DNA of 64,000 bases, from contig BJHW01000001.1 of NCBI GenBank assembly GCA_005405945.1, forward strand, positions 6,448,001 to 6,512,000, given 5' to 3'. Shown here piece after piece: positions 46,356 through 54,589 of this stretch. The DNA comes from Streptomyces violaceusniger. GTDB lineage: Bacteria; Actinomycetota; Actinomycetes; Streptomycetales; Streptomycetaceae. How positions within the stretch are numbered: the stretch's first letter is position 1; each line of letters opens with the position of its first letter. The notes beneath the pieces were generated by a model, which saw only the letters and a program-made list of their open reading frames with translations, was not told the DNA's origin and made no database searches. The position numbers were made by a program, and so were the translations under genes.

Positions 46356-47549
46356 ATGTCGTATGTCGAGGTGCCCGGCGCGCAGGTGCCGATCCGGATG
46401 TGGACCGACCCCTCGACGGTCGAGGGCGTGGCCATGCAGCAGCTGCGCAATGTCGCCACCCTGCCCTGGATCAAGGGCCTCGCCGTGATGCCGGATGTGC
46501 ATTACGGGAAGGGTGCCACGGTCGGCTCGGTGATCGCGATGCGGGGCGCGGTGTGCCCGGCGGCGGTCGGGGTGGACATCGGCTGCGGGATGTCGGCCGT
46601 CAAGACGTCGCTGACCGCGGGCGACCTTCCGGGGGATCTCTCGCGGCTGCGCTCCCGGATCGAGCAGGCGATCCCGGTGGGGCGCGGTATGCACGACGAC
46701 CCGGTGGACCCGGGGCGGCTGCACGCGTTCCCGACGGCGGGGTGGGACGACTTCTGGAGCCGGTTCGGGGAAGTGGCCCAGGCGGTCAGGTACCGCCAGG
46801 AGCGGGCCGTGAAGCAGATGGGTTCGCTCGGATCCGGTAACCACTTCATCGAGTTCTGTCTCGATGACGAGGGTTCGGTCTGGCTGATGCTGCACTCCGG
46901 CTCCCGCAACATCGGCAAGGAGCTGGCCGAGTACCACATCGGCGAGGCCCGGAAGCTGCCCCACAACCAGAATCTGGTCGACCGCGACCTGGCCGTCTTC
47001 ATCGCGGACACCCCGCAGATGGCGGCGTACCGGCACGATCTCTTCTGGGCGCAGGAGTACGCGAAGTACAACCGCGCGATCATGATGGCGCTCTTCCAGG
47101 ACGTGGTGCGCAAGGAGTTCAAGAAGGCCCGCCCGGTCTTCGAGCCGGTGATCAGCTGCCACCACAACTACGTGGCCGAGGAGCGCTACGGGGGCATGGA
47201 CCTTCTCGTGACCCGTAAGGGCGCCATCCGCGCCGGGAGCGGGGACTACGGGATCATCCCGGGCTCGATGGGCACCGGTTCGTACATCGTGCGCGGTCTG
47301 GGGAACGAGGCGTCGTTCAACTCGGCCTCGCACGGAGCGGGCCGGAAGATGAGCCGTAACGCGGCGAAGAAGCGCTTCTCGACCCAGGATCTGGCGGAGC
47401 AGACGCGGGGCGTCGAGTGCCGTAAGGACGCCGGCGTCGTGGATGAGATCCCGGGGGCGTACAAGCCGATCGAGAAGGTCATCGACCAGCAGCGGGACCT
47501 CGTCGAGGTGGTGGCGCGGCTCAAGCAGGTGGTGTGCGTGAAGGGCTGA
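46356..47549 (+). CDS. rtcB: RtcB-family RNA ligase
   Basis: The 397-aa protein shows all RtcB blocks: VMPDVHYGKGATVGSVIAM, AVGVDIGCGMSAVKTSL (metal-binding Asp and Cys), GSLGSGNHFIEF, MLHSGSRNIGK, SCHHNYVAEE, PGSMGTGSYIVRG and the guanylated His in SASHGAGRKMSRN. RtcB joins 2',3'-cyclic phosphate or 3'-phosphate RNA ends to 5'-OH using GTP and Mn. No archease or RtcA gene is adjacent. ATG 46356 is used; a purine-rich ACGGGGGA lies 12-19 nt upstream. Confidence 0.93.
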   Translation: MSYVEVPGAQVPIRMWTDPSTVEGVAMQQLRNVATLPWIKGLAVMPDVHYGKGATVGSVIAMRGAVCPAAVGVDIGCGMSAVKTSLTAGDLPGDLSRLRSRIEQAIPVGRGMHDDPVDPGRLHAFPTAGWDDFWSRFGEVAQAVRYRQERAVKQMGSLGSGNHFIEFCLDDEGSVWLMLHSGSRNIGKELAEYHIGEARKLPHNQNLVDRDLAVFIADTPQMAAYRHDLFWAQEYAKYNRAIMMALFQDVVRKEFKKARPVFEPVISCHHNYVAEERYGGMDLLVTRKGAIRAGSGDYGIIPGSMGTGSYIVRGLGNEASFNSASHGAGRKMSRNAAKKRFSTQDLAEQTRGVECRKDAGVVDEIPGAYKPIEKVIDQQRDLVEVVARLKQVVCVKG

Positions 47550-47564
47550 GACACGGGCCTTGTC

Positions 47565-47700
47565 GGCTGAGGTCGCTTGGGGCCGCCTGAGGTCGCTTGT
47601 GGCCGCCTGAGGTCGCATGAGGCCGCCTGGGGTCGCTTGAGGCGGCCTGGGGTCGGCTTGAGGCCGCTGGGGTCCTTGAGGCGGCTTGACGCGCGCTAGC
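47565..47700. repeat. Degenerate tandem repeat of about 19 bp downstream of rtcB
   Basis: About seven variants of ccgcctgaggtcgcttggg run from 47565 to 47700, just after the rtcB stop codon, with no spacers. They contain many tga triplets and look like slippage products rather than a coding region. Confidence 0.75.
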
Positions 47701-47925
47701 GCCTCAGGGGCCGTCGTAGGCGGGCGGTCGGAGATCATGCCGTCCCGGGGCGCGCGGCGGCGCTGGTCGATCAGGCCGGAGACGATTCCGGAGATCTCGC
47801 CGCGCAGGTCGTGGACCCGCCGGGGCGCGTGCCCGCCCGCGTGCCTCCGCGAGGTGTCACCGCGAAGACCCTCCGCGAGGTGACCGCCGCTCCCAGCATC
47901 GGAGCGCCCCGGGATGGCGCACACG
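47700..47925 (-). pseudogene. Possible cytochrome P450 fragment
   Basis: On the minus strand the translation LRGEISGIVSGLIDQRRRAP followed by RDGMISD resembles the helix region before DDLIS in Streptomyces P450s. Nothing else of a P450 (I-helix, ExxR, Cys loop) is present, and the frame runs into repeats. This is a weak call. Confidence 0.25.
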
Positions 47926-47984
47926 CACTGAGCCGAACGGGGGACGGGCGGGCTGTTACGGCAGGGGCTGTGAGGAGCCGTGGA

Positions 47985-48040
47985 GGACGAGGGCGGACGA
48001 GGGCGGACGAGGGCGGACGAGGGCGGACGAGGGCGGACGG
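47985..48040. repeat. 10-bp tandem repeat (gacgagggcg), about 5.5 copies
   Basis: The exact repeat ends 3 nt before the stop codon of the minus-strand SDR gene, so it lies immediately downstream of that gene. Confidence 0.9.
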
Positions 48041-48042
48041 GC

Positions 48043-48798
48043 TCAGCGCTCGCGGTGGACCTTGTGCTGGGCGGCCTGGGCGCGGGGGCGGATGACCATC
48101 ATGTCGATGTTCACATGCGAGGGGCGGGTGACCGCCCATTCGACCGTGTCGGCCACGTCGTCGGCGGTCAGCGGCTCGGCCACGCCCTCGTAGACGGCCG
48201 CGGCCTGGCTCTCGTCGCCGCGGTAGCGGTTCACCGCGAACTCGTCGGTCCTGACCATGCCCGGGGCGATCTCGATCACGCGCACCGGCTCACCGCACAG
48301 CTCCAGGCGCAGGGTGGCCGCGATGGCGTGGGAGCCGTGCTTGGCGGCCACGTAACCGCCGCCGCCCTCGTACGCCACATGGCCCGCCGTGGAGGACAGC
48401 ACGACGATCGTGCCGTCGCCGGAGGCGGTGAGGGCGGGCAGCAGCGCCTGGGTCACCTGGAGCACGCCCACCACATTGACCTCGTACATCGCCCGCCAGT
48501 CGGCCGGGTCGGCGGTGGCCACGGTCTCGGCGCCGATCGCGCCGCCCGCGTTGTTCACCAGGACGTCGCAGCGGTCCAGACCGGCGGCGAAGGACTCCAC
48601 GGCGGCGCGGTCGGTGACGTCCAGGACGTATGCCTCGGCCTCGTGCCCCGCCTCGGTCAGCTCGGCGGCGAGCGCGTCGATGCGCTCCTTACGGCGGGCG
48701 GCGAGGACGACGCGGAATCCGGCGGCCGCCAGGCGGCGTGCGGTCGCGGCTCCGATCCCGCTGCTCGCGCCGGTGATGACTGCGGTAGGGGTGGTCAT
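48043..48798 (-). CDS. Short-chain dehydrogenase/reductase
   Basis: ATG 48798 after GGAGGA gives MTTPTAVITGASSGIGAATA with the TGxxxGIG cofactor motif. NNAG is in CDVLVNNAGGAIGAET, Ser in VVLSSTAGHVAYEGGGGYVA, and the catalytic YxxxK is GYVAAKHG. ALLPALTASGDG and VRVIEIAPGMVRTDEF complete a classical SDR of 251 aa. It oxidises or reduces an unknown alcohol/carbonyl with NAD(P). There are no partner genes that indicate a pathway. Confidence 0.88.
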   Translation of the reverse strand: MTTPTAVITGASSGIGAATARRLAAAGFRVVLAARRKERIDALAAELTEAGHEAEAYVLDVTDRAAVESFAAGLDRCDVLVNNAGGAIGAETVATADPADWRAMYEVNVVGVLQVTQALLPALTASGDGTIVVLSSTAGHVAYEGGGGYVAAKHGSHAIAATLRLELCGEPVRVIEIAPGMVRTDEFAVNRYRGDESQAAAVYEGVAEPLTADDVADTVEWAVTRPSHVNIDMMVIRPRAQAAQHKVHRER

Positions 48799-48996
48799 CG
48801 GTCCTCCAATGGCGACGTGGCGCAAACGGTGGTGCGTGCGCATGATCCATATGCAGGATATGACGGCCCGATTTACCTCCAACCGGGGGACTGAAGATAG
48901 GAATCCGCTAGGGGCTCTCGGGCTCGGGAAGGGTGCACTGCGTCCGGCGCGGCGCCGGTAGTTGGAGCACCCATGCCCAAGGAGTGAATTCAGGTA

Positions 48997-50439
48997 ATGA
49001 CCCAGCAGAGCAGATTCCTTCAGCGGTCTCGTCGTTCTTTCCGGCGCTGGGGCGTGGCCTCAGCGGGCGCCATCGCGGCGGCGGCCCTGGTTGCCGGTGC
49101 TCCGGGAACCGCATGGGCCTCGGGCAGCACCCCCGACCCGCACTCGTCGCAGAGCAACCACTGTGCCCAGGACCGGGCGCACGGCGACAACAAGGGGAAC
49201 CACGAGAAGGACAACAAGGGGAACCACGAGAACGGCCGTCACGACGACAAGAAGGGCCACCACGAGCACGGCCGCTACGAGGCGAAGGACCCGAACGGCC
49301 GCCACGAGGACAACGGCCACGAGCATGGCCGCTACGAGGCGAACAGCTACAAGGACTCCAACGGCGGCCGCCACGATGACCACGCCCGTGACGACCAGGA
49401 CGGCCGTCACGACGAGGGCGGGCGGTACGAGGAGAAGGAGAACGGCCAGCACGAGGAGTACGGCCAGCGCGAGGAGAGCGACCAGCGCGAGGAGCACGGC
49501 CAGCGCGAGGAGAGCGACCAGCGCGAGGAGCACGGCCGGTACGACGAGAAGAAGGACAGCGGCCGTAAGGAGGACAGCCGCAAGGAGGACAGCCGTAAGG
49601 AAGAGAACGGCAAGGAGGAGAACCGTAAGGAGGAGAACGGCAAGGAGGAGAACCGCAAGGAGGAGAACGGCAAGGAGGAGAACCGCAAGGAGCAGAACGG
49701 CAAGGAGGACCACGGCCAGCGCGAGGACCAGAGCCGTCCGGACCTGACCCGCTACTTCCCCACCGGGAAGTACTGGCCCGGCATCAAGGGCCGTAGCGCG
49801 GCGCGCCCCGAGCAGGCCGCGCAGCCCGAGCAGGTGGCTCAGCCGGAGCAGGCGGCTCAGTCCGAGCAGGCCGCCCAGCCCGAGCAGGCCGCGCAGCCGT
49901 ACGAGGCGGCCCAGTCCGGTGAGGAGGCCCAGGACCGCGGTGCCGTCCGTCCCGTCACCGTTCCGGTCCACGAGGACGACCAGGCGCGCCACGGCCAGGA
50001 GCACAAGGAGCAGCAGGACCAGAAGAAGTACGACACGGTGACGCTCGCCGAGGCGGTCGAGATCGCCGAGTGCGAGGTCGGCGGCCAGGCGGTCAGCGCC
50101 GAGCTGGTGGACTGCCCCGAGGACGACCAGCACCACAAGGGCAAGTACGAGGACGACCGCAAGAACTCGCGCCACCACGACGACCAGCGCAAGGACAAGC
50201 AGCGCAAGGACGAGCACAAGGACTCGCACAAGCAGGAGGTCAAGCAGGTGTGGGTCGTGGAGGTCGAGTGCGACCACACCATCACGACCGTCTTCATCGA
50301 CCCGGACACCGGCTGCGTCCTCGGCACGGAGCGGGAGCAGGACGACCACCAGGGTGACCACGGCAAGCAGGGCAAGCAGAACAACCACGGTGACCGTGAG
50401 GGCAAGGGCGGCCACGGCCGGTCGATGGTTACCTCCTAG
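48997..50439 (+). CDS. Secreted His/charge-rich repeat protein with a split PepSY-like domain
   Basis: The 480-aa protein has a signal peptide (MTQQSRFLQRSRRSFRRWGV ... GTAWA, cut near 42). Residues 55-245 are low-complexity His, Asp, Glu, Lys, Arg and Gly with nested repeats (REESDQREEHGQ; KEENGKEENR three times). A short YFPTGKYWPGIKG motif follows, then PEQAAQ-like repeats (271-300). DTVTLAEAVEIAECEVGGQA (346-365) and VWVVEVECDHTITTVFIDPD with TGCVLG (418-443) look like the two halves of a PepSY domain. They are separated by about 45 His/Lys/Asp-rich residues, with Cys at 359, 373, 425 and 440. Metal binding is a guess. Confidence 0.75.
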   Translation: MTQQSRFLQRSRRSFRRWGVASAGAIAAAALVAGAPGTAWASGSTPDPHSSQSNHCAQDRAHGDNKGNHEKDNKGNHENGRHDDKKGHHEHGRYEAKDPNGRHEDNGHEHGRYEANSYKDSNGGRHDDHARDDQDGRHDEGGRYEEKENGQHEEYGQREESDQREEHGQREESDQREEHGRYDEKKDSGRKEDSRKEDSRKEENGKEENRKEENGKEENRKEENGKEENRKEQNGKEDHGQREDQSRPDLTRYFPTGKYWPGIKGRSAARPEQAAQPEQVAQPEQAAQSEQAAQPEQAAQPYEAAQSGEEAQDRGAVRPVTVPVHEDDQARHGQEHKEQQDQKKYDTVTLAEAVEIAECEVGGQAVSAELVDCPEDDQHHKGKYEDDRKNSRHHDDQRKDKQRKDEHKDSHKQEVKQVWVVEVECDHTITTVFIDPDTGCVLGTEREQDDHQGDHGKQGKQNNHGDREGKGGHGRSMVTS

Positions 50440-50761
50440 GCACGTACATGATCACAGCGACTCCGGCCAGACAGATCAGCGCTCCGATGACATCGAAGCG
50501 GTCGGGCCGGTAGCCGTCGGCGACCATGCCCCAGGCGAGCGATCCGGCGACGAACACGCCACCGTACGCCGCGAGGATGCGGCCGAACTCCGCGTCCGGC
50601 TGGAGCGTGGCCACGAACCCGTAGGCGCCAAGAGCGATGATCCCGGCGCCGATCCACACCCATCCCCTGTGCTCACGCACGCCTTGCCAGACGAGCCAAG
50701 CACCGCCGATTTCCAGGAGCGCGGCCACGGCGAACAGAGCAATGGAACGTGCGATGAGCAT
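50429..50761 (-). CDS. YnfA-family (UPF0060) small membrane protein
   Basis: ATG 50761 gives MLIARSIALFAVAALLEIGG and four membrane helices over 110 aa, with the family motif EIGGAWLVWQGVREHRGWVW and LAAYGGVFVAGSLAWGMVAD ... DVIGALICLAGVAVIMYVPR. UPF0060 proteins resemble half-size small multidrug transporters. The gene converges on the His-rich gene and overlaps its end by 11 bp. Confidence 0.9.
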   Translation of the reverse strand: MLIARSIALFAVAALLEIGGAWLVWQGVREHRGWVWIGAGIIALGAYGFVATLQPDAEFGRILAAYGGVFVAGSLAWGMVADGYRPDRFDVIGALICLAGVAVIMYVPRR

Positions 50762-50805
50762 GGGGGAAGGGTACGGCCCGCCCATGAGAGGCCCCGCAGC
50801 GGAGC

Positions 50806-50991
50806 GAGGTCATCTCCGTCGTCGTCTCGAACCTCACCTCCGTCGGCAACCTGCTGCTCGCCGTGGCCACCTGGCAACGAGGCCCGGGCACCGTGCCCGA
50901 CAGCCACTACCGCTGGACGGGCTACTTCCTCCGCAACGGCCCGGACGCCCTGGGGCCCGCCGCCGACCACTCGGCCTGCGACCCTTCCTGA
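50806..50991 (+). pseudogene. Unassigned C-terminal gene fragment
   Basis: An open frame without a start reads EVISVVVSNLTSVGNLLLAV, ATWQRGPGTVPDSHYRWTGY, FLRNGPDALGPAADHSACDP and stops. It looks protein-like (hydrophobic helix then a Trp/Tyr-rich end) but has no start or upstream half, so it is probably a remnant. The family is not recognised. Confidence 0.4.
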
Positions 50992-51037
50992 GCGAAATTC
51001 CCTGTGCGGGCATCCGGCCGTGTGCCAGGGTCGGCCG

Positions 51038-51580
51038 ATGACGACTTCGACGGCCTCCCGCCTCGCCTTACTCCGCCGGCAGTTCGACCTGACCTGGTCG
51101 CTCTTCGAGTACCACCTGGAGCGCTTGGAGCCCGAGGACTTCCTGTGGGAGCCCACGGCCCACTGCTGGACGGTGCGTCAGGGGGCCGATGGTTTGTGGC
51201 TGCCGGACTGGGCGGAGACCGAGCCCGATCCCGTGCCCGTCCCCACCATCGGCTGGCTGAGCTGGCATATCGACTGGTGGTGGAGCGTGACCATCGACCA
51301 CGCGGAGGGACGCGGGCCGAGGGAGCGGACGGACGTCAGCTGGCCCGGCGACGGTAAGGCGGCCATCGAGTGGCTGCGCGGTCTGCGGGCGGAGTGGACG
51401 GCCGTACTGGACCGGCTCACCGAGCAGGACCAGGACCTGGACGCCGTCGCGCCCTTCCCCTGGGACCGGGACCCCGAGCACACCATCGCCCACATGGCCG
51501 CCTGGGTGAACGCCGAGCTGATGAAGAACGCCACCGAGATCGGCCAACTCCGCCTGCTGCGCGCCGCCTCCGCGGCGTAG
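51038..51580 (+). CDS. DinB-family protein
   Basis: The 180-aa protein MTTSTASRLALLRRQFDLTW shows the four-helix DinB pattern, with potential metal His residues in TIGWLSWHIDWWWSV and the later HTIAHMAAWVNAELMKN. The DinB fold covers mycothiol-dependent and other metal-dependent enzymes, so a thiol-transfer or detoxification role is possible but unproven. ATG 51038 fits the family N-terminus. Confidence 0.82.
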   Translation: MTTSTASRLALLRRQFDLTWSLFEYHLERLEPEDFLWEPTAHCWTVRQGADGLWLPDWAETEPDPVPVPTIGWLSWHIDWWWSVTIDHAEGRGPRERTDVSWPGDGKAAIEWLRGLRAEWTAVLDRLTEQDQDLDAVAPFPWDRDPEHTIAHMAAWVNAELMKNATEIGQLRLLRAASAA

Positions 51581-51583
51581 CGG

Positions 51584-51640
51584 CCACGGCCCCAGGCTCA
51601 GGGCCATGGTCCCAGGCTCAGGGCCACGGCCCCGGCGGAC
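51584..51640. repeat. Roughly 20-bp tandem repeat between convergent genes
   Basis: Variants of ggccacggccccaggctcag occur nearly three times (51584, 51604, 51624) in the 60 bp between the DinB stop and the stop of the next, convergent gene. Confidence 0.75.
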
Positions 51641-52075
51641 TCAAGGCCAGACCAGGCAGTACGGCTGGTGGCCCGCCTCGTGCAGCCGGTGGCTGAAGTC
51701 CTGCCACTCGTGGAGCAGCTGATAGACCGTGAAGGCGTCCCGGGGGCCGCCGCGGTCGGGCACCGTGGACCAGATGAAGGCCGCGGCGCCCACGGCTTCC
51801 TCGCCCACACCGCGCAGCGGATCGACGGCGGTCATAGGGAGTTTGACGACGGCGTAGTCCGGATGGAGAACGACCAGTTCCAGCGGGGGGACCTTGTGCA
51901 GCGGGACGCCCTCGATGCCGGTGAGGACCATCGCCGCCACCGTCTCCGGCTTGATCTTCGTGAACATGCCGTGTCCGAGCTCGTCGCCGCCGAGCTCCTC
52001 GGGGCGCATGGAGATGGGGACCCTGGCCGCGGTGGCGCCGTCCGGCGCACCGAAGTACTTGTAGGTCACCCCCAT
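51641..52075 (-). CDS. Hypothetical protein conserved-looking, 144 aa
   Basis: ATG 52075 gives MGVTYKYFGAPDGATAARVP. The protein has an even, globular composition (LELVVLHPDYAVVKLPMTAV, WSTVPDRGGPRDAFTVYQLL, HEWQDFSHRLHEAGHQPYCL) and is clearly coding by codon usage. There is no signal, helix or motif I recognise. The region 52076-52314 between it and hemL holds no other supported gene. Confidence 0.65.
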   Translation of the reverse strand: MGVTYKYFGAPDGATAARVPISMRPEELGGDELGHGMFTKIKPETVAAMVLTGIEGVPLHKVPPLELVVLHPDYAVVKLPMTAVDPLRGVGEEAVGAAAFIWSTVPDRGGPRDAFTVYQLLHEWQDFSHRLHEAGHQPYCLVWP

Positions 52076-52314
52076 GCGGCCCCCGCTTCTGCCTGCCCTG
52101 CCCGCCTCGTCCCGACGATGGCGTCCGGGCCGGGCACGCTCGGGGCCTCGGTCGTCAGTCCCTTCACCCAGTTCGCCACCGCGATGCATATCTCCACCCG
52201 ACCACTCGCGGCCACTACCGCGCAACCCGATCTCTGTTACAGAGACCTCCCCCACCATAGAGCTGTGAAACGCCCGGCCGCGGGAGTACGTCCGCCTCTG
52301 ACAACATGGCTTGC

Positions 52315-53622
52315 GTGAGCTATCCGTACGCAGCCCCAGTTTCGCAGACGCTTTTCGATCGCGCGGCCGCCGTGACGCCCGGCGGCGTGAACTCTCCGGT
52401 GCGGGCGTTCCGCGCCGTGGGAGGTACGCCCCGGTTCATGGTGTCCGGGGACGGTCCGTACCTCACCGACGCCGACGGACGCGAGTACGTGGACCTCGTG
52501 TGCTCGTGGGGACCGATGATCCTCGGCCATTCCCACCCCGAGGTCACCGCGGCCGTGCAGGCCGCCGTCGCCCGCGGTACGTCGTTCGGCACGCCGGGCG
52601 AGGGCGAGGTCGAGCTCGCCGAGGAGATCGTGGCGCGGGTCGCCCCGGTCGAGCAGGTGCGCCTGGTCTCGTCCGGCACCGAGGCGACGATGTCGGCGAT
52701 CCGCCTGGCCCGCGGGTTCACCGGGCGGTCGAAGGTGATCAAGTTCGCCGGTTGCTACCACGGGCATGTGGACGCCCTGCTGGCCGCGGCCGGGTCCGGG
52801 GTGGCGACCTTCGGGCTGCCGGACACTCCGGGGGTGACGGGAGCGCAGGCGGGGGAGACCCTGGTGCTGCCGTACAACGACCTGGAGGCGGTCCGGGCGG
52901 CCTTCGTCGCGCACCCCGGGGAGATCGCCTGTGTGATCACCGAGGCGTCACCGGGCAACATGGGCGTGGTGCCGCCGCTGCCCGGGTTCAACGCGGGCCT
53001 CAAGCAGATCTGCGCCGACCATGGCGCGCTCTACATCTCCGACGAGGTCATGACCGGCTTCCGGGTCTCCAGGTCCGGGTGGTTCGGGCTGGACGGCGTG
53101 GAGCCGGACCTGATGATCTTCGGCAAGGTCATGGGCGGCGGCTTCCCGGCCGCGGCCTTCGGCGGGCGCGCCGACGTCATGGAGCGCCTGGCCCCGGCCG
53201 GCCCGGTCTACCAGGCGGGCACCCTGTCCGGAAACCCGGTCGCCACGGCCGCGGGCGTCGCCCAGCTGCGGCTGCTGGACGACGCGGCGTACGGACGGGT
53301 CGACGCGGCCTCCGAGCGGCTGCGGGCGATGGTGACGGAGGCGCTCTCCAAGGAGGGCGTGGCGCACCGGGTCCAGGTCGCGGGCAACATGTTCTCGGTC
53401 TTCTTCACCGGCGACGAGGTCACCGACTACGAGAAGGCCAAGGCGCAGGAGGCGTTCCGCTTCACCGCCTTCTTCCATTCGATGCTGTCCCAGGGCGTCT
53501 ACCTCCCGCCGTCCGTCTTCGAGTCGTGGTTCGTCTCCACGACGCACGACGAGAAGGCGCTGGAGCGGGTGGCGGCGGCTCTGCCGGGGGCGGCGCGGGC
53601 CGCCGCCGAGGCCACTGAATGA
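52315..53622 (+). CDS. hemL: Glutamate-1-semialdehyde 2,1-aminomutase
   Basis: HemL makes 5-aminolevulinate from glutamate-1-semialdehyde with PLP. GTG 52315 gives the family N-terminus VSYPYAAPVSQTLFDRAAAV; ATG 52306 is an alternative, and neither has a strong site. GGVNSPVRAF, the LVSSGTEATMSAIRLARGFT phosphate loop, SDEVMTGFR and the PLP-binding Lys in MIFGKVMGGGFPAAAFGGR are clear. It has 435 aa. It completes the C5 pathway begun by hemA at 21.2 kb. Its stop overlaps the next start (ATGA at 53619). Confidence 0.95.
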   Translation: MSYPYAAPVSQTLFDRAAAVTPGGVNSPVRAFRAVGGTPRFMVSGDGPYLTDADGREYVDLVCSWGPMILGHSHPEVTAAVQAAVARGTSFGTPGEGEVELAEEIVARVAPVEQVRLVSSGTEATMSAIRLARGFTGRSKVIKFAGCYHGHVDALLAAAGSGVATFGLPDTPGVTGAQAGETLVLPYNDLEAVRAAFVAHPGEIACVITEASPGNMGVVPPLPGFNAGLKQICADHGALYISDEVMTGFRVSRSGWFGLDGVEPDLMIFGKVMGGGFPAAAFGGRADVMERLAPAGPVYQAGTLSGNPVATAAGVAQLRLLDDAAYGRVDAASERLRAMVTEALSKEGVAHRVQVAGNMFSVFFTGDEVTDYEKAKAQEAFRFTAFFHSMLSQGVYLPPSVFESWFVSTTHDEKALERVAAALPGAARAAAEATE

Positions 53623-54317
53623 TGGGTGACATGACACAGAGCGAGAACAACATCACCGTCGTCCATGTGATGCGCCACGGCGAGGTCCACAACCCGGAGG
53701 GCGTGCTCTACGGCAGGCTGCCCGGCTACCACCTCTCCGATCTGGGGCGGCGGATGGCCGACCGCGTCGCCGAGCACCTCGCAGACCGTGACATCACCTA
53801 TGTGGTCGCCTCCCCGCTGGAGCGGGCCCAGGAGACGGCGGCGCCGATCGCCAAGGCGCACGGCCTGGACGTGGCCTCGGACGAGCGGCTGATCGAGGCG
53901 GCGAACGTCTTCCAGGGCAAGACCTTCGGTGTCGGCGACGGCGCGCTGCGCAAACCGGGCAACTGGCGCCATCTCACCAACCCGTTCCGCCCGTCCTGGG
54001 GCGAGCCCTATGTCGACCAGGTGGTGCGGATGATGGCGGCGCTGGGCCGGGCGCGGGACGCCGCGCGCGGGCACGAGGCGGTGTGCGTCAGCCATCAGCT
54101 GCCGATCTGGATCGTGCGCAGCTTCGTGGAGCGGCGGCGGCTGTGGCACGACCCGCGCAAGCGGCAGTGCACGCTGGCCAGCCTCACCAGCTTCACCTAC
54201 CGCGGCGACCGGATCGTCTCGGTGGGCTACAGCGAGCCGGCCCGTGATCTCGTTCCGCCCCATCTGCGCGCGGGCGCCAAGCCGGTGAAGGGGGCCTCCA
54301 AGGGCTACGGCGCCTGA
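53619..54317 (+). CDS. Histidine phosphatase-family protein (phosphoglycerate mutase-like)
   Basis: The phosphohistidine motif is VVHVMRHGEVHNPEGVLYGR. VASPLERAQETAAPIAKAHG and the second His in EAVCVSHQLPIWIVRSFVE complete the active site. The 232-aa protein starts by a 4-nt overlap with hemL and may be translationally coupled; ATG 53631 is a possible alternative start. Homologues next to hemL in Streptomyces are usually listed as phosphoglycerate mutase, but the true substrate is unknown. Confidence 0.86.
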   Translation: MMGDMTQSENNITVVHVMRHGEVHNPEGVLYGRLPGYHLSDLGRRMADRVAEHLADRDITYVVASPLERAQETAAPIAKAHGLDVASDERLIEAANVFQGKTFGVGDGALRKPGNWRHLTNPFRPSWGEPYVDQVVRMMAALGRARDAARGHEAVCVSHQLPIWIVRSFVERRRLWHDPRKRQCTLASLTSFTYRGDRIVSVGYSEPARDLVPPHLRAGAKPVKGASKGYGA

Positions 54318-54378
54318 GTGGCCTTCCAGAGCGACGGCGCCTGAGCGGTGTGCGCCCGGCCGGGGCCGGGCCGGGGGT

Positions 54379-54401
54379 GCGGGCCGCCATGTGCGGCCCG
54401 C
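54379..54401 (+). terminator. Hairpin downstream of the histidine phosphatase gene
   Basis: gcgggccgc/gcggcccgc form a perfect 9-bp stem with a catgt loop, 60 nt after the stop. The remaining 54402-54589 shows no gene and probably holds the promoter for the deacetylase gene. Confidence 0.65.
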
Positions 54402-54589
54402 GCGATGTGCGTGACGGGCGCATGGCCGTGGGATGACCGACGGGCCATGCGGCGTGCTACCGAATGGAGACATTGTGTCCACCGTGTAATTGACCGAGTC
54501 CTTTCGGAACCTCGCTATTCGCCTCGCCATCTCCAGGGTTGTCCGGACACCCCGGGCAATCAGAACGGCGAGTGCGAATTGAGGACGTT

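Noticed and set aside
46335..47924. 529-residue open frame on the minus strand opposite rtcB
   Set aside because: It mirrors RtcB codons, has the typical His/Arg/Asp-rich composition of an antisense shadow in high-GC DNA, and RtcB motifs are complete on the plus strand.
49060..50415. 451-residue Leu/Val-rich minus-strand frame that looks like a membrane protein
   Set aside because: It is the antisense of GAG/CAC/GAC-rich codons in the His/charge-rich gene, which always read as Leu, Val and Ala on the other strand.
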